Assembly: GCA_014800945.1 (NCBI GenBank)
Contig: JAAVFD010000015.1
Span: 1 to 40,179, forward strand
Origin: Barnesiella sp.
GTDB taxonomy: Bacteria > Bacteroidota > Bacteroidia > Bacteroidales > Muribaculaceae
Direction of reading: 5' to 3'
DNA length: 40,179 nt
A program made the translations under genes and the position numbers. Under the pieces are notes generated by a model, which saw nothing but the letters and a program-made list of their open reading frames with translations, was not told the DNA's origin and did no database searches. Of the stretch, positions 27,301 to 34,287 are shown one piece after another; position 1 is the first letter of the stretch, and each line of letters opens with the position of its first letter.

Positions 27301-27622
27301 TAGAGCAGAATATGGCACCACTTTATATTTAATACCACACGCGGAAGAGTCTTATTCCTTGGAGTCAGTAAAAATTAATGGAAAAGACAACTATGTAACA
27401 AACGGAAAGGGTTATATTGAGCACGTAATTGAAGGTGATATTGAAATTGAACCTATATTTGCTATTGAATCCAGCATTAGTTCGTTGCCGAGTGATAAAG
27501 AAAATGATGAGATTTTGATGGTCTTTGATTTATCTGGAAAATATCTTGGCAAAACTCTCCCCAAATCGCACGGTATTTATATAATCAAGACTGCGACAAG
27601 AACTATCAAAGTTAGAATATAA
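24335..27622 (+). CDS. Large secreted protein with about ten InlB-like beta repeats and a C-terminal sorting-like tail
   Basis: 1095 residues. Signal peptide (FFRAILMALLFCCGTVPSFS, cleavage near 24). Residues ~30-205 form a unique N-terminal region ending in an OB-like VKLHGTVQIDPYEEDVYL...VTLTGFVW segment. From about 210 to 1043 I count ten ~80-residue modules of the divergent InlB B-repeat type, each with 'GG/GTV' early, a 'ta.p..gy.F..W' centre and an 'F/Y...AxF' end (starts near 210, 291, 372, 450, 534, 612, 698, 782, 861, 954). Modules 3-4 and 5-6 look like a duplicated pair. The last ~50 residues (ILMVFDLSGKYLGKTL, then GIYIIKT and a KVRI end) resemble a type IX-like C-terminal domain. 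Likely a cell-surface or secreted adhesin-type protein; ligand unknown. Confidence 0.82.
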   Translation: MKKFFRAILMALLFCCGTVPSFSQNVYNYNSVSELSVAKFEADEEPIVKINSEFVIVGYSLYALLYDGENYIYWMRPDLLKKEGCEPGNSISFISGLLKKQTPISLTEYGTPFCGNISSSSVIPLPTPVNLTDQKLSDVSGYVKLHGTVQIDPYEEDVYLVNKYQVKLKDESNPVEYLKKEVTLTGFVWREYGGNYVIYIIDIWEGAKDIEISASAFPENGGSVWIDDNKNSTQASITLGSQHTINALANTGWHFIKWTAAEEVIGSDNPLSVSPIAKTNYVANFEKDHEKYTLSISANPIEGGTVSISGVSGMTSSFNEGTNVTVNAVPAEGYNFEGWKLDNSIVSSSTNYSFDIKQNTSLIAQFSPIVIPTRTVKFRSSNIDKGTVTADGYNNVNEITTSQPVILRANPVNNYHSFSYWTKNGERTNEGNVFTYSDNADAEFVAYFTSAYPVTFNSAVNGTISVADSKNNIIKSGDKVPENDKITIKLTPKDGYKLSSLTINSKYLSIDSDVLEYTITSPVNIEATFDVSIPKRTVYFIPSDVKKGSVIAEKFPNVQQVYTDEAITIKAIPKDSNHEFDYWTLNDNRIDAGDEIVYREPEEAHFIAYFKSAYPVTFTSPANGTISVKDEDNKDIVSGQRIAENSKIKIQLTPANGYRVTSLMANDIEISHSSDPINYKVDKPVTISGKVEAAAAGTKLITVISSDNTMGKVYINTPGMTSMSISLNGTAELHAEPVMGCKFEGWRQVGSSNFVSTDPVYTYYFAAADIHLEAVFNYIIQTPRKVTVVSSNNSKGTVRIKDEESNSVTSQRYLTLIATPLTSNDYFIDWTDNSGRVLSKNTEYVYDNEAEATITANFGSKYKLTYEIDNELSVTKIIKVEDGSLLTSGGIRQYSSTIAEGTRLSLSIETPPHYEIDELIVNDINVVEEYYSNDSSFVFAMNGNTQIKVKVVPQRHSVIIKRHPHGTVEVYREINSNNLGVGSALGNGDRAEYGTTLYLIPHAEESYSLESVKINGKDNYVTNGKGYIEHVIEGDIEIEPIFAIESSISSLPSDKENDEILMVFDLSGKYLGKTLPKSHGIYIIKTATRTIKVRI

Positions 27623-27637
27623 TCTTAATGTGATTAT

Positions 27638-27682
27638 AAAAAATAAACGGTCCTAACAAAATCAGGACCGTTTATTTTTTTT
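27638..27682. terminator. Bidirectional intrinsic terminator between the repeat protein and nagB-like genes
   Basis: Perfect stem: AAAAAATAAACGGTCCT (27638-27654) pairs with AGGACCGTTTATTTTTT (27664-27680) around a 9-base loop. A T-tract follows on the plus strand and the A-run gives one on the minus strand, so it can end both convergent transcripts. Confidence 0.92.
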
Positions 27683-27693
27683 ATATAATTCCG

Positions 27694-29676
27694 TTAATCT
27701 ACTATCGGCTTATATTCAACGAATGCTTCAATAGCTTCATAGCTTGCAAGACCAAGGCTCTCATAAAGTTGAGCTGTTCCTCTATTACGGTCTTCCGCTC
27801 TCTGCCAGAATAATCGGTCATCGTCACCGAGGAACGGAGCATTTTCCATCTGACTCTGATGCTTAAGAATTGAGTTTCGCTTAAATCTCAATTCTTCAGG
27901 ACTGATAGGAACAGCCATTTCAATGTGGTCTATTTCCCATTCAGCCCAAGCACCTCGGTACATCCATATACGACAATCTTTCATCCAGGGTTCATTTCTA
28001 AGTTCATATACAGCTGCAAGAACAGCGTCTGTACAAACTTTATGAGTTCCGTGTGGATCGGCAAGATCACCGGCAACGAAAATCTGGTGCGGTTTTACCT
28101 CTTCAAGGAGCTTCTTAACAATATCTACATCCTTTTCACTGAGCTCTCCTTTCTTAATGGTGCCTGTCTCATAGAACGGTAAACGAAGGAAATGAATGTT
28201 CTGAGGCTTTACCCCAATATAATTACAAGCGATAGTTGCTTCTGCCTGCCGAATCATTGTTTTTATTTCGCGTATATCAGCAGTATCCATATCGCCCGCT
28301 TTCTTAGATTTCAGGAATTCATGCACTTCATCAGAGAGTTTTCTGTATCCGTCTCCATCAAAGCCAAACATCGGTGCAATCTTATCCATCATGAGGAAAT
28401 AACGAATCATATCCTCGTCACCAACGGCAATATTGCCTGATGTTTCATAAGCAACATGAACGTCATGATGCTGATCTACCAGACGTTTCAGTGTACCGCC
28501 CATGGAAATCACGTCATCATCCGGGTGAGGACTGAAAACAATTACTCGCTTTGGGTATGGATTAGCTCTCTCCGGACGGTATGTATCATCAGCATCAGGC
28601 TTTCCTCCCGGCCAACCGGTAATTGTGTGCTGAAGATCGTTGAATATTTTAATATTCACGTTGTATGCAGAACCAAATAGGGCAAGAAGTTCTCCGAGAC
28701 CCCAATCATTGTAATCCTTATCGGTAAGTTTGAGAATGGGTTTACCGGTCATCTGACACAACCATACAATGGCTCTGCGTATCAGTTTATCATTCCATTC
28801 ACATGAGGTGACTTTCCAAGGTTTGGATATACGGGTCAGGTCTTCAGCGGCAGGGAGATCCACCACTACTTTTGCATGAGCATGTCCTTGCAGGAAAGAT
28901 GCCGGAACATTTGAATTAGCCGGTTCTTCAACTGTCTTCTTTATTATAGACGCCCGGTTTTCTCCCCAAGCCATTGTAAGAACCCTTTCAGCAGATAGAA
29001 TATTGGCAATGCCTAAAGTAATCGCAGTTGTCGGGACTTCTTCACACTTATAATCAGAAGCTACATTATGACGGGTTTCATTTCCAAGAAGAACAAGTCG
29101 GCAGAGGCTTGTTTCCGGAGTTCCGGGTTCGTTGAATGCCAGTGTACCTCCCTGAGCTATCTCACAAACCACAAGATCGAGTCCTCCTGCTTCAGATATG
29201 CTCTGCTCATAGTTTTTGCAACACTGAAACATATCTTCTTTAGTAACATCAGGATCAAAAGTATGGATATTCTCCGGTTTGATATCTACATGATTCAGAA
29301 GAACTTCTTTTAGACGCTTTAATGTACATGGTCCATCAGAAGTCAATGGGAAGAATTCACTAAGTGAGTAAACTACAACATTGGCAAAGCTCACCTTACC
29401 TTCTCTATGTAACCGAATTAGATCTGCATAGGCTGAATGGGTACTATTGCCAACTCCAAGAGCTACAACACACCTACCCTTTGCTGCTACAGCCCTATTA
29501 ATGGCACGAGCAATATTTTCGGCTAAATACTCACTCCCAGCTGCAGCTGTTTCAAAAATACGGGTAAATAATTTCTCTTCTCGTGTAAGAGCTGCAAGTT
29601 CAATTTCCCCTTGTGGGTCATAATAGCGCCTTGGAATTCGATCCAGTTTAATTTGTGAACTTAGGTTTGTTTTCAT
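27694..29676 (-). CDS. nagB: NagB-like / PIG-L deacetylase fusion (annotated glucosamine-6-phosphate deaminase)
   Basis: 660 residues, about 2.5 times a normal NagB. The N-terminal half is a NagB/RpiA/SugarP-isomerase fold (VVALGVGNSTHSAY ~70-83, VVYSLSEFFPL ~101-111, AQGGTLAFNEPG ~174-185); the C-terminal half (from ~375) is a PIG-L/LmbE deacetylase domain with FSPHPDDD (381-388), LPFYETG and GDLADPHGTHKV (His542, His545), giving the zinc-binding His-Asp-His set. The architecture is typical of Bacteroidales and databases call it glucosamine-6-phosphate deaminase. However, E. coli NagB catalytic Asp72, Asp141 and His143 align with Ser106, Gly176 and Thr178; only Glu148 (Glu183) remains. So the real reaction may be amino-sugar deacetylation or regulation. 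Treat the gene symbol as a family label. Confidence 0.85.
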   Translation of the reverse strand: MKTNLSSQIKLDRIPRRYYDPQGEIELAALTREEKLFTRIFETAAAGSEYLAENIARAINRAVAAKGRCVVALGVGNSTHSAYADLIRLHREGKVSFANVVVYSLSEFFPLTSDGPCTLKRLKEVLLNHVDIKPENIHTFDPDVTKEDMFQCCKNYEQSISEAGGLDLVVCEIAQGGTLAFNEPGTPETSLCRLVLLGNETRHNVASDYKCEEVPTTAITLGIANILSAERVLTMAWGENRASIIKKTVEEPANSNVPASFLQGHAHAKVVVDLPAAEDLTRISKPWKVTSCEWNDKLIRRAIVWLCQMTGKPILKLTDKDYNDWGLGELLALFGSAYNVNIKIFNDLQHTITGWPGGKPDADDTYRPERANPYPKRVIVFSPHPDDDVISMGGTLKRLVDQHHDVHVAYETSGNIAVGDEDMIRYFLMMDKIAPMFGFDGDGYRKLSDEVHEFLKSKKAGDMDTADIREIKTMIRQAEATIACNYIGVKPQNIHFLRLPFYETGTIKKGELSEKDVDIVKKLLEEVKPHQIFVAGDLADPHGTHKVCTDAVLAAVYELRNEPWMKDCRIWMYRGAWAEWEIDHIEMAVPISPEELRFKRNSILKHQSQMENAPFLGDDDRLFWQRAEDRNRGTAQLYESLGLASYEAIEAFVEYKPIVD

Positions 29677-29705
29677 ATCTTATTGATTTAGTATATACTC
29701 TACTG

Positions 29706-29713
29706 CAAATATA
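29706..29713 (-). promoter_or_regulatory. Candidate -7 element of the nagB-like gene
   Basis: Minus strand TATATTTG fits TAnnTTTG and lies about 30 bases before the ATG at 29676. A CTTG at 29731-29734 (minus) is 17 bases upstream, shorter than the usual 19-21, so the -33 is doubtful. Confidence 0.45.
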
Positions 29714-29812
29714 ACCTTTTTATAATATTACAAGTTGTCACAATCCTCCTCTTTAATATTTTTAAATAGTCTCACAAAATATATAACAAAAACAAACACT
29801 GAAATATAACAT

Positions 29813-29850
29813 AAAAATCAAAGGCTACATCGTTATGACATAGCCTTTGA
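29813..29850 (-). terminator. Intrinsic terminator of rpmE2
   Basis: On the minus strand TCAAAGGCTA (29841-29850) pairs perfectly with TAGCCTTTGA (29818-29827) across a 13-base loop, followed by TTTTT from the A-run at 29813-29817. It starts 20 bases after the L31 stop. Confidence 0.85.
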
Positions 29851-29870
29851 GATAAATATAATCGTGAAAT

Positions 29871-30125
29871 TTATTTCTTTTTACGGTTGCCGTAGCGGCT
29901 CATGAACTTATCCACACGTCCAGCGGTATCGACAAGTTTCTGCTTACCAGTGAAGAAAGGGTGAGAACTGCTGGTGATTTCAAGTTTTACCAAGGGGTAA
30001 GTAACGCCATCAACTTCAATTGTTTCTTTGGCTGCGATTGTTGAACGAGTGATGAAGATTTCGTCGTTAGACATGTCTTTGAACACTACTTCGCGATAGT
30101 TGGAAGGATGGATGTCTTTTTTCAT
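29871..30125 (-). CDS. rpmE2: 50S ribosomal protein L31 type B (zinc-free form)
   Basis: 84 residues, the standard length of type B L31. [20 protein letters not shown] opens the protein, then the T/S-rich strand [41 protein letters not shown] and the basic tail YGNRKKK. L31 bridges the central protuberance and the small subunit. This form has no Cys, hence no zinc ribbon; in organisms with both forms it replaces the zinc form when zinc is scarce, while Bacteroidetes commonly rely on it. It is divergent from thrA. Confidence 0.98.
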   Translation of the reverse strand: MKKDIHPSNYREVVFKDMSNDEIFITRSTIAAKETIEVDGVTYPLVKLEITSSSHPFFTGKQKLVDTAGRVDKFMSRYGNRKKK

Positions 30126-30196
30126 TTTATTTTATAATTTCTTAAAAATCAAAATTTTACATTGGCGCTGGTAAGGCGCTCCTTTGTAATGGCTTG

Positions 30197-30204
30197 CAAA
30201 TTTA
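30197..30204 (-). promoter_or_regulatory. Candidate -7 element of rpmE2
   Basis: Minus strand TAAATTTG, exact TAnnTTTG match, with TTG (30225-30227, minus) 20 bases upstream as a partial -33. The leader to the ATG at 30125 would be about 65 bases and contains a GGCGCT direct repeat. Confidence 0.55.
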
Positions 30205-30408
30205 CACATTATCATTTACATAAACAACAAAATAGCCCAGCAAAACTTTATTTTTTAATAATTTGAGTGCTTCCGCAGATTCAACTGACAAGTGCAAGAT
30301 CAACTATACTTGTGTAGAATTACACCATCGCGCCGGTTAGACGGCTCATTGCACCAGCCAAATCAACCAACTAAACAATATTTTATTAACACATTAAAGA
30401 TAAATTGT

Positions 30409-30416
30409 TACCTTTG
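30409..30416 (+). promoter_or_regulatory. Candidate -7 element of thrA
   Basis: TACCTTTG, exact TAnnTTTG match. Transcription would begin near 30423, giving a leader of about 170 bases before the thrA ATG at 30595. No clear -33 is seen. Confidence 0.55.
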
Positions 30417-30421
30417 CACAA

Positions 30422-30594
30422 ATGATGATGTTTTTAACATTTGTAGCGTTGAGTCAGCCGGAACATCCGAAAACTCTGCTACAGGCGAATTTTGCGTCAT
30501 CATGTTACGCTTTTGTTGCCAGCGCAATAAAAACGAAAAAACAAACAAACTGTAAACCAAACAACCACAAACCTCAACCAGCATTTTAACAAAA
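30422..30594 (+). promoter_or_regulatory. thrA 5' leader with a strong hairpin and nested upstream ORFs
   Basis: The hairpin arms 30508-30519 (CGCTTTTGTTGC) and 30524-30535 (GCAATAAAAACG) pair at 11 of 12 positions (one G-U, one C-A mismatch) around a CAGC loop. An alternative short stem, GCGT 30494-30497 with ACGC 30507-30510, would exclude the base of the main stem. Two upstream frames overlap it: a 55-codon ORF from ATG 30422 (MMMFLTFVAL... ending KPQPAF) that stops 5 bases before thrA, and a 17-codon ORF 30502-30555 (MLRFCCQRNKNEKTNKL). The second is rich in Asn, Lys and Thr codons, products of the aspartate pathway, though the A-rich DNA alone could cause this. No U-tract follows the stem, so control at translation or RNA stability is more likely than termination. 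Function is inferred. Confidence 0.55.
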
Positions 30595-33045
30595 ATGAAA
30601 GTACTGAAATTTGGCGGCACTTCTGTAGGCACCGTGACAAGCTTGGAGAGTGTCAAGTCAATTGTGGAAGCGGAGGAAACACCGGTAATAATTGTAGTAT
30701 CCGCTCTTGGTGGAGTTACGGATATGCTAATAGCTACAGCTAAAGCCGCCGCTGCCGGTAAAATTGATGAATATAGAGAAACATTTGATAAAATCAAGCA
30801 ACGCCATGAGGATGTTATTTCCGGAATGGTTATCGAGAGTAAGCGACCAAATGTGAGGGAGCGTGCTGCTGAAATGCTTGACGAATTGTCCAATATCTTC
30901 AAAGGAGTCAGCTTGCTTAATGATCTTTCACCTCGTTCTCTTGATATTATTGTCAGCTATGGTGAGCGTTTGTCAAGCATGATTATAAGTAATATCATTG
31001 AAGGAGCATCTCTTTACGATTCAAGATCTTTTATAAAAACCACGGACCAATTCGGTAAACACGTTCTTGATCCGATTACCAATGAATTAGTAGCAAACAC
31101 CTTTTCTTCCGGTAATTTTAATGTGGCTGTTGTGCCCGGCTTCATTTCATCAGATAATTTGACTGGCGATGTTACTAACCTCGGTAGAGGAGGCAGTGAT
31201 TACACCGCAGCAATTATTGCAGCTACACTTGATGCAGAGGTACTGGAAATATGGACCGATGTAGATGGATTTATGACAGCAGACCCGAGGGTTATAAGCA
31301 ACACGTATGTTATTGATCATCTAACATTTGTGGAGGCTATGGAGCTTTGTAATTTCGGAGCGAAAGTAGTTTATCCGCCTACTATATATCCCGTATTCCA
31401 TAAGAATATTCCGATTCTTATAAAGAATACCTTCAATCCATCTGCCCCGGGCACACTTATTTCGGCAACAAGAGAATCTGAAGAAGCTCGTTGTGACGGG
31501 AAAGCGATTAAAGGTATATCATCTATTAGTGACACTTGCCTGATAACGGTAAGCGGGCTCGGAATGGTAGGCATTGTCGGAGTAAACGCCCGAATATTCA
31601 ATGCTCTGGCAAAGCAAGGTATCAGCGTATTCCTTGTTTCTCAGGCTTCGAGTGAAAACACAACATCTTTCGCTATTAAAAATGAAGATGCCGCCAATGC
31701 TGTTCAAGCGCTGGAAAAAGAATTTTATCAGGAGCTTCTTTCTGGCGAAATCAATCCTATTCATTCCGAGCACAATCTGGCAACAGTAGCTATTGTAGGA
31801 GAAAATATGAGACAGGCAGCAGGTGTTGCCGGACGTTTATTCAACACTTTAGGGCGTAACGGCATCAATGTGAAAGCTTGTGCCCAGGGTGCTTCCGAAA
31901 CAAATATATCTTTTGTAATTAAATTATCTGATCAGAAAAAAGCCCTGAATGTAATTCACGACAGTTTTTTTCTCTCTGACACCCAAGTGCTTAATCTTTT
32001 TGTAATTGGAATTGGCAACATTGGGCGTCACCTACTCCAGCAGCTTGCCCTGCAGCAGGAGAAGCTTCTCCGCGATAAGGCTCTGGAGCTAAAGGTTGTG
32101 GGCATTGCCAATTCCAAAAAAGCAATATTTAACCGTGAAGGAATAGATATCGCCACCTATAGCGAACTTCTCAACAATAATGGTATGCCGTCATCTCCCG
32201 AGCTAATAGCGCGTGAGATTATTGGTATGAATATTTTCAATAGCGTTTTTGTTGATTGCACTTCCAGTCCGGATATAGCTGATCTTTATGCCAGACTACT
32301 TGATCATAATATCAATGTTGTTGCAGCTAATAAAATTGCAGCTTCAGGGAAATATGACCATTACATCAAACTAAAGAATATTGCAAGAAGTAAAGATGTA
32401 AAATATCTTTTTGAAACCAATGTAGGAGCCGGGCTACCTATTATCAATACAATCAATTCACTTATTAATTCCGGTGATAAAATTCTTCGTATCGAAGCAG
32501 TTCTATCCGGTACACTCAATTACATTTTTAATGAACTGAGCAAGGATATCTCGTTTAGCATGGCTATAAAAGGCGCAATGGATGCCGGATACAGTGAACC
32601 TGACCCAAGAATAGATTTGAGTGGCACTGACGTTATGCGTAAGCTTGTCATTCTTGCCCGTGAAGCAGGATACCATATAGAGATGGATGACATAAAAATC
32701 ACGCCTTTGCTCCCGAATGAGATGTTTGATGGTTCTGTGGAACAATTCTTTAGTTCCGTTAGTAAACTTGACCGAATCTTTGAAGAAAAACGAAAGGAGG
32801 CGGAGAAACAAGGATTAAGATTCCGTTTTGTAGCTTGCCTCGACAACGGCAAGGCTACTGTCGGACTTGAAACAGTAGCGGCTGATCATCCGTTTTATAA
32901 CCTTGCCGGCAGTAATAATGTAATTCTCATCACTACTGAGCGTTATCACGACTATCCTATGGTTATAAAAGGTTATGGTGCCGGATCTGAAGTAACAGCT
33001 GCCGGAGTTTTCGCTGATATTATATCTATAGCTAATATCCGCTGA
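30595..33045 (+). CDS. thrA: Bifunctional aspartokinase / homoserine dehydrogenase
   Basis: 816 residues, the normal size of the fusion. It makes aspartyl phosphate and later reduces aspartate semialdehyde to homoserine, for threonine and methionine. Kinase (1-~290): KFGGTSVGT at 4-12, GRGGSDYTAAIIAA, EIWTDVDGFMTADPR, and FGAKVVYPPTIYP. Two ACT domains follow (about 305-460; LGMVGIVGVNARIF, NISFVIKLSD). Dehydrogenase from ~465: NAD(P) motif FVIGIGNIGRHLLQQL, ANKIAASGKYDHY, NVGAGLPIINTINSL with the downstream EAVLSGTLNYIFNEL, and YSEPDPRIDLSGTDVMRKL with catalytic Asp/Lys region. Allosteric feedback by threonine is usual. It is followed by an intrinsic terminator and marR, so thrB/thrC are not linked here. 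Confidence 0.97.
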   Translation: MKVLKFGGTSVGTVTSLESVKSIVEAEETPVIIVVSALGGVTDMLIATAKAAAAGKIDEYRETFDKIKQRHEDVISGMVIESKRPNVRERAAEMLDELSNIFKGVSLLNDLSPRSLDIIVSYGERLSSMIISNIIEGASLYDSRSFIKTTDQFGKHVLDPITNELVANTFSSGNFNVAVVPGFISSDNLTGDVTNLGRGGSDYTAAIIAATLDAEVLEIWTDVDGFMTADPRVISNTYVIDHLTFVEAMELCNFGAKVVYPPTIYPVFHKNIPILIKNTFNPSAPGTLISATRESEEARCDGKAIKGISSISDTCLITVSGLGMVGIVGVNARIFNALAKQGISVFLVSQASSENTTSFAIKNEDAANAVQALEKEFYQELLSGEINPIHSEHNLATVAIVGENMRQAAGVAGRLFNTLGRNGINVKACAQGASETNISFVIKLSDQKKALNVIHDSFFLSDTQVLNLFVIGIGNIGRHLLQQLALQQEKLLRDKALELKVVGIANSKKAIFNREGIDIATYSELLNNNGMPSSPELIAREIIGMNIFNSVFVDCTSSPDIADLYARLLDHNINVVAANKIAASGKYDHYIKLKNIARSKDVKYLFETNVGAGLPIINTINSLINSGDKILRIEAVLSGTLNYIFNELSKDISFSMAIKGAMDAGYSEPDPRIDLSGTDVMRKLVILAREAGYHIEMDDIKITPLLPNEMFDGSVEQFFSSVSKLDRIFEEKRKEAEKQGLRFRFVACLDNGKATVGLETVAADHPFYNLAGSNNVILITTERYHDYPMVIKGYGAGSEVTAAGVFADIISIANIR

Positions 33046-33074
33046 TTTTTCCAATTCAGGACTACACAATAGTT

Positions 33075-33103
33075 GCGGAGTCAACCATTTTGACTCCGCT
33101 TTT
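33075..33103 (+). terminator. Intrinsic terminator of thrA
   Basis: Perfect 10-bp stem GCGGAGTCAA (33075-33084) / TTGACTCCGC (33090-33099), loop CCATT, followed by TTTT. It separates thrA from the marR operon, which starts 15 bases later. Confidence 0.9.
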
Positions 33104-33117
33104 GTTGTATAGGTAAT

Positions 33118-33555
33118 ATGGAACATAATATAAATATTACCGAACCGACTGTTGGATGTAAAATGGGCTTAGCCTACAAGATATTACTCACCCAGCTTGA
33201 AGACGCATTACGTAAGGCAAATCTGAACATAAATCCTAATGAGTACCTGATTCTCCGTACGCTATATAACAACAATGGAGCACAGCAATGCGAGATTTCA
33301 GAACTTATTGGCAAAGATAAATCAATTGTAAGCAGATGTATTGAAGGATTGGTAGATAAGAATCTTGTCAAGACAGAGGAAATTAGTCATAAATGCCGCA
33401 AGGTTTATTACACTGCTGCAGCTGATGAGATTAAGCCTCGCATCATGTCTGTCGCCAATGAGAGACATAAAGCGTTGACTGATCTTACAAATCCTGATGA
33501 TTTGAAAATTTTCATAAACGTACTACACAACATTATTAAATCTAAATCAAATTAG
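33118..33555 (+). CDS. MarR-family transcriptional regulator
   Basis: 145 residues. Winged helix-turn-helix protein: an N-terminal dimerisation helix (GLAYKILLTQLEDALRKANL), EYLILRTLYNNNGAQQCEISELIG, recognition helix KDKSIVSRCIEGLVDKNLV and the wing (KTEEISHKCRKVYYTA), then C-terminal helices. MarR dimers usually repress nearby genes and lift off when they bind a phenolic ligand or are oxidised. One Cys lies in the helix-turn-helix area and another just before the recognition helix region (QQCE), possible redox sensors but unproven. The FrnE-like gene begins 6 bases after the stop, so it probably controls the FrnE/hydrolase unit. Confidence 0.92.
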   Translation: MEHNINITEPTVGCKMGLAYKILLTQLEDALRKANLNINPNEYLILRTLYNNNGAQQCEISELIGKDKSIVSRCIEGLVDKNLVKTEEISHKCRKVYYTAAADEIKPRIMSVANERHKALTDLTNPDDLKIFINVLHNIIKSKSN

Positions 33556-33561
33556 ACAACT

Positions 33562-34269
33562 ATGCTTAACTTAACTATTTGGAGCGATTTCGCTTGTCCC
33601 TATTGCTATATAGGTGAAACAAGATTATTTAATGCGATTGAAGAACTCGGATTAAAAGATGATGTACAAATTGATTTTCGGGCATTTGAACTTGATCCGA
33701 GTGCATCAAAAGAGGTTGTATCATCAACACCTGAAAGATTTGCAAAAAAGTACCGTCTGTCACTTGAAGATGCAAGGAAACAAATAGATCAGATTTCCTC
33801 ATTAGGTAAAGAACTCGGAATAGACTTCCGGTATGCTACCACTAATTACTCGAATACTCGTGATGCTCACAGACTAATGAAACTGGCAGAAGATAAGTAT
33901 GACAGAGGTACAGTTATCAGCCTCAATGAAGCTCTATTCAAAGCATATTTTGTGGAAAATCTTGTTCTTGCAGACCGCAATGTATTAATGAACAAAGCTA
34001 TAGCATCCGGTATTAAAGAAGATGATGTCAGATCAGTACTTGACTCAAATAAATATGATGATGAAGTTCGTTTTGACGAAAGAGAAGCTATGATGCGCGG
34101 AATACATGGAGTACCGTACATAGTATTTAATGGAGAGTTCGCTGTTCCAGGTGCTCTTTCTTTAGACGGATTCAAGTCAGCTCTTCAGCGTGAGATTAAT
34201 AAAAACAAACCGGATTCAACTGAAGAGCGGCCTCACCAGTGCGGCCCTGATGGCTGCCAATTACTATGA
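33562..34269 (+). CDS. DsbA-family oxidoreductase, FrnE-like
   Basis: 235 residues, cytoplasmic (no signal peptide). Thioredoxin fold with helical insertion: IWSDFACPYCYIGETRL carries the CPYC active site (Cys12, Cys15), the insertion includes LGKELGIDFRYATTNYSNTRDAHRLMKLA, and GIHGVPYIVFNGEFAVPGAL contains the conserved cis-Pro. This is the FrnE/2-hydroxychromene-isomerase-like branch of DsbA, involved in disulfide exchange or oxidative-stress tolerance. The C-terminal HQCGPDGCQLL adds two more Cys, as in FrnE proteins with a tail CXXXXC motif. Middle gene of the marR operon. Confidence 0.92.
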   Translation: MLNLTIWSDFACPYCYIGETRLFNAIEELGLKDDVQIDFRAFELDPSASKEVVSSTPERFAKKYRLSLEDARKQIDQISSLGKELGIDFRYATTNYSNTRDAHRLMKLAEDKYDRGTVISLNEALFKAYFVENLVLADRNVLMNKAIASGIKEDDVRSVLDSNKYDDEVRFDEREAMMRGIHGVPYIVFNGEFAVPGALSLDGFKSALQREINKNKPDSTEERPHQCGPDGCQLL

Positions 34270-34287
34270 CTCTAATTAATTGGTGAT

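Larger units (their letters stand above)
30126..30421. other. Intergenic region between rpmE2 and thrA with divergent promoters
   Basis: No convincing gene. It holds the rpmE2 promoter and leader (minus strand -7 at 30197-30204), the thrA -7 element (30409-30416) and, between them, about 200 bases with two weak 4-5 bp hairpins (GTGTA-GAAT-TACAC at 30311-30324 and GCCG...CGGC near 30333-30346). A run of codons starting at 30292 crosses the thrA promoter and has no homology I recognise, so I do not call it a gene. Confidence 0.6.

Noticed and set aside
24965-27465. Repeat region as a CRISPR or DNA satellite
   Set aside because: The periodicity is about 240 bases, is in frame, and conserved only at protein level, so it is a protein repeat.
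30292-30555. 87-codon plus-strand ORF upstream of thrA
   Set aside because: It spans the thrA promoter and most of the gap, has no recognisable domain or ribosome-contact context, and its second half is better explained as leader sequence.
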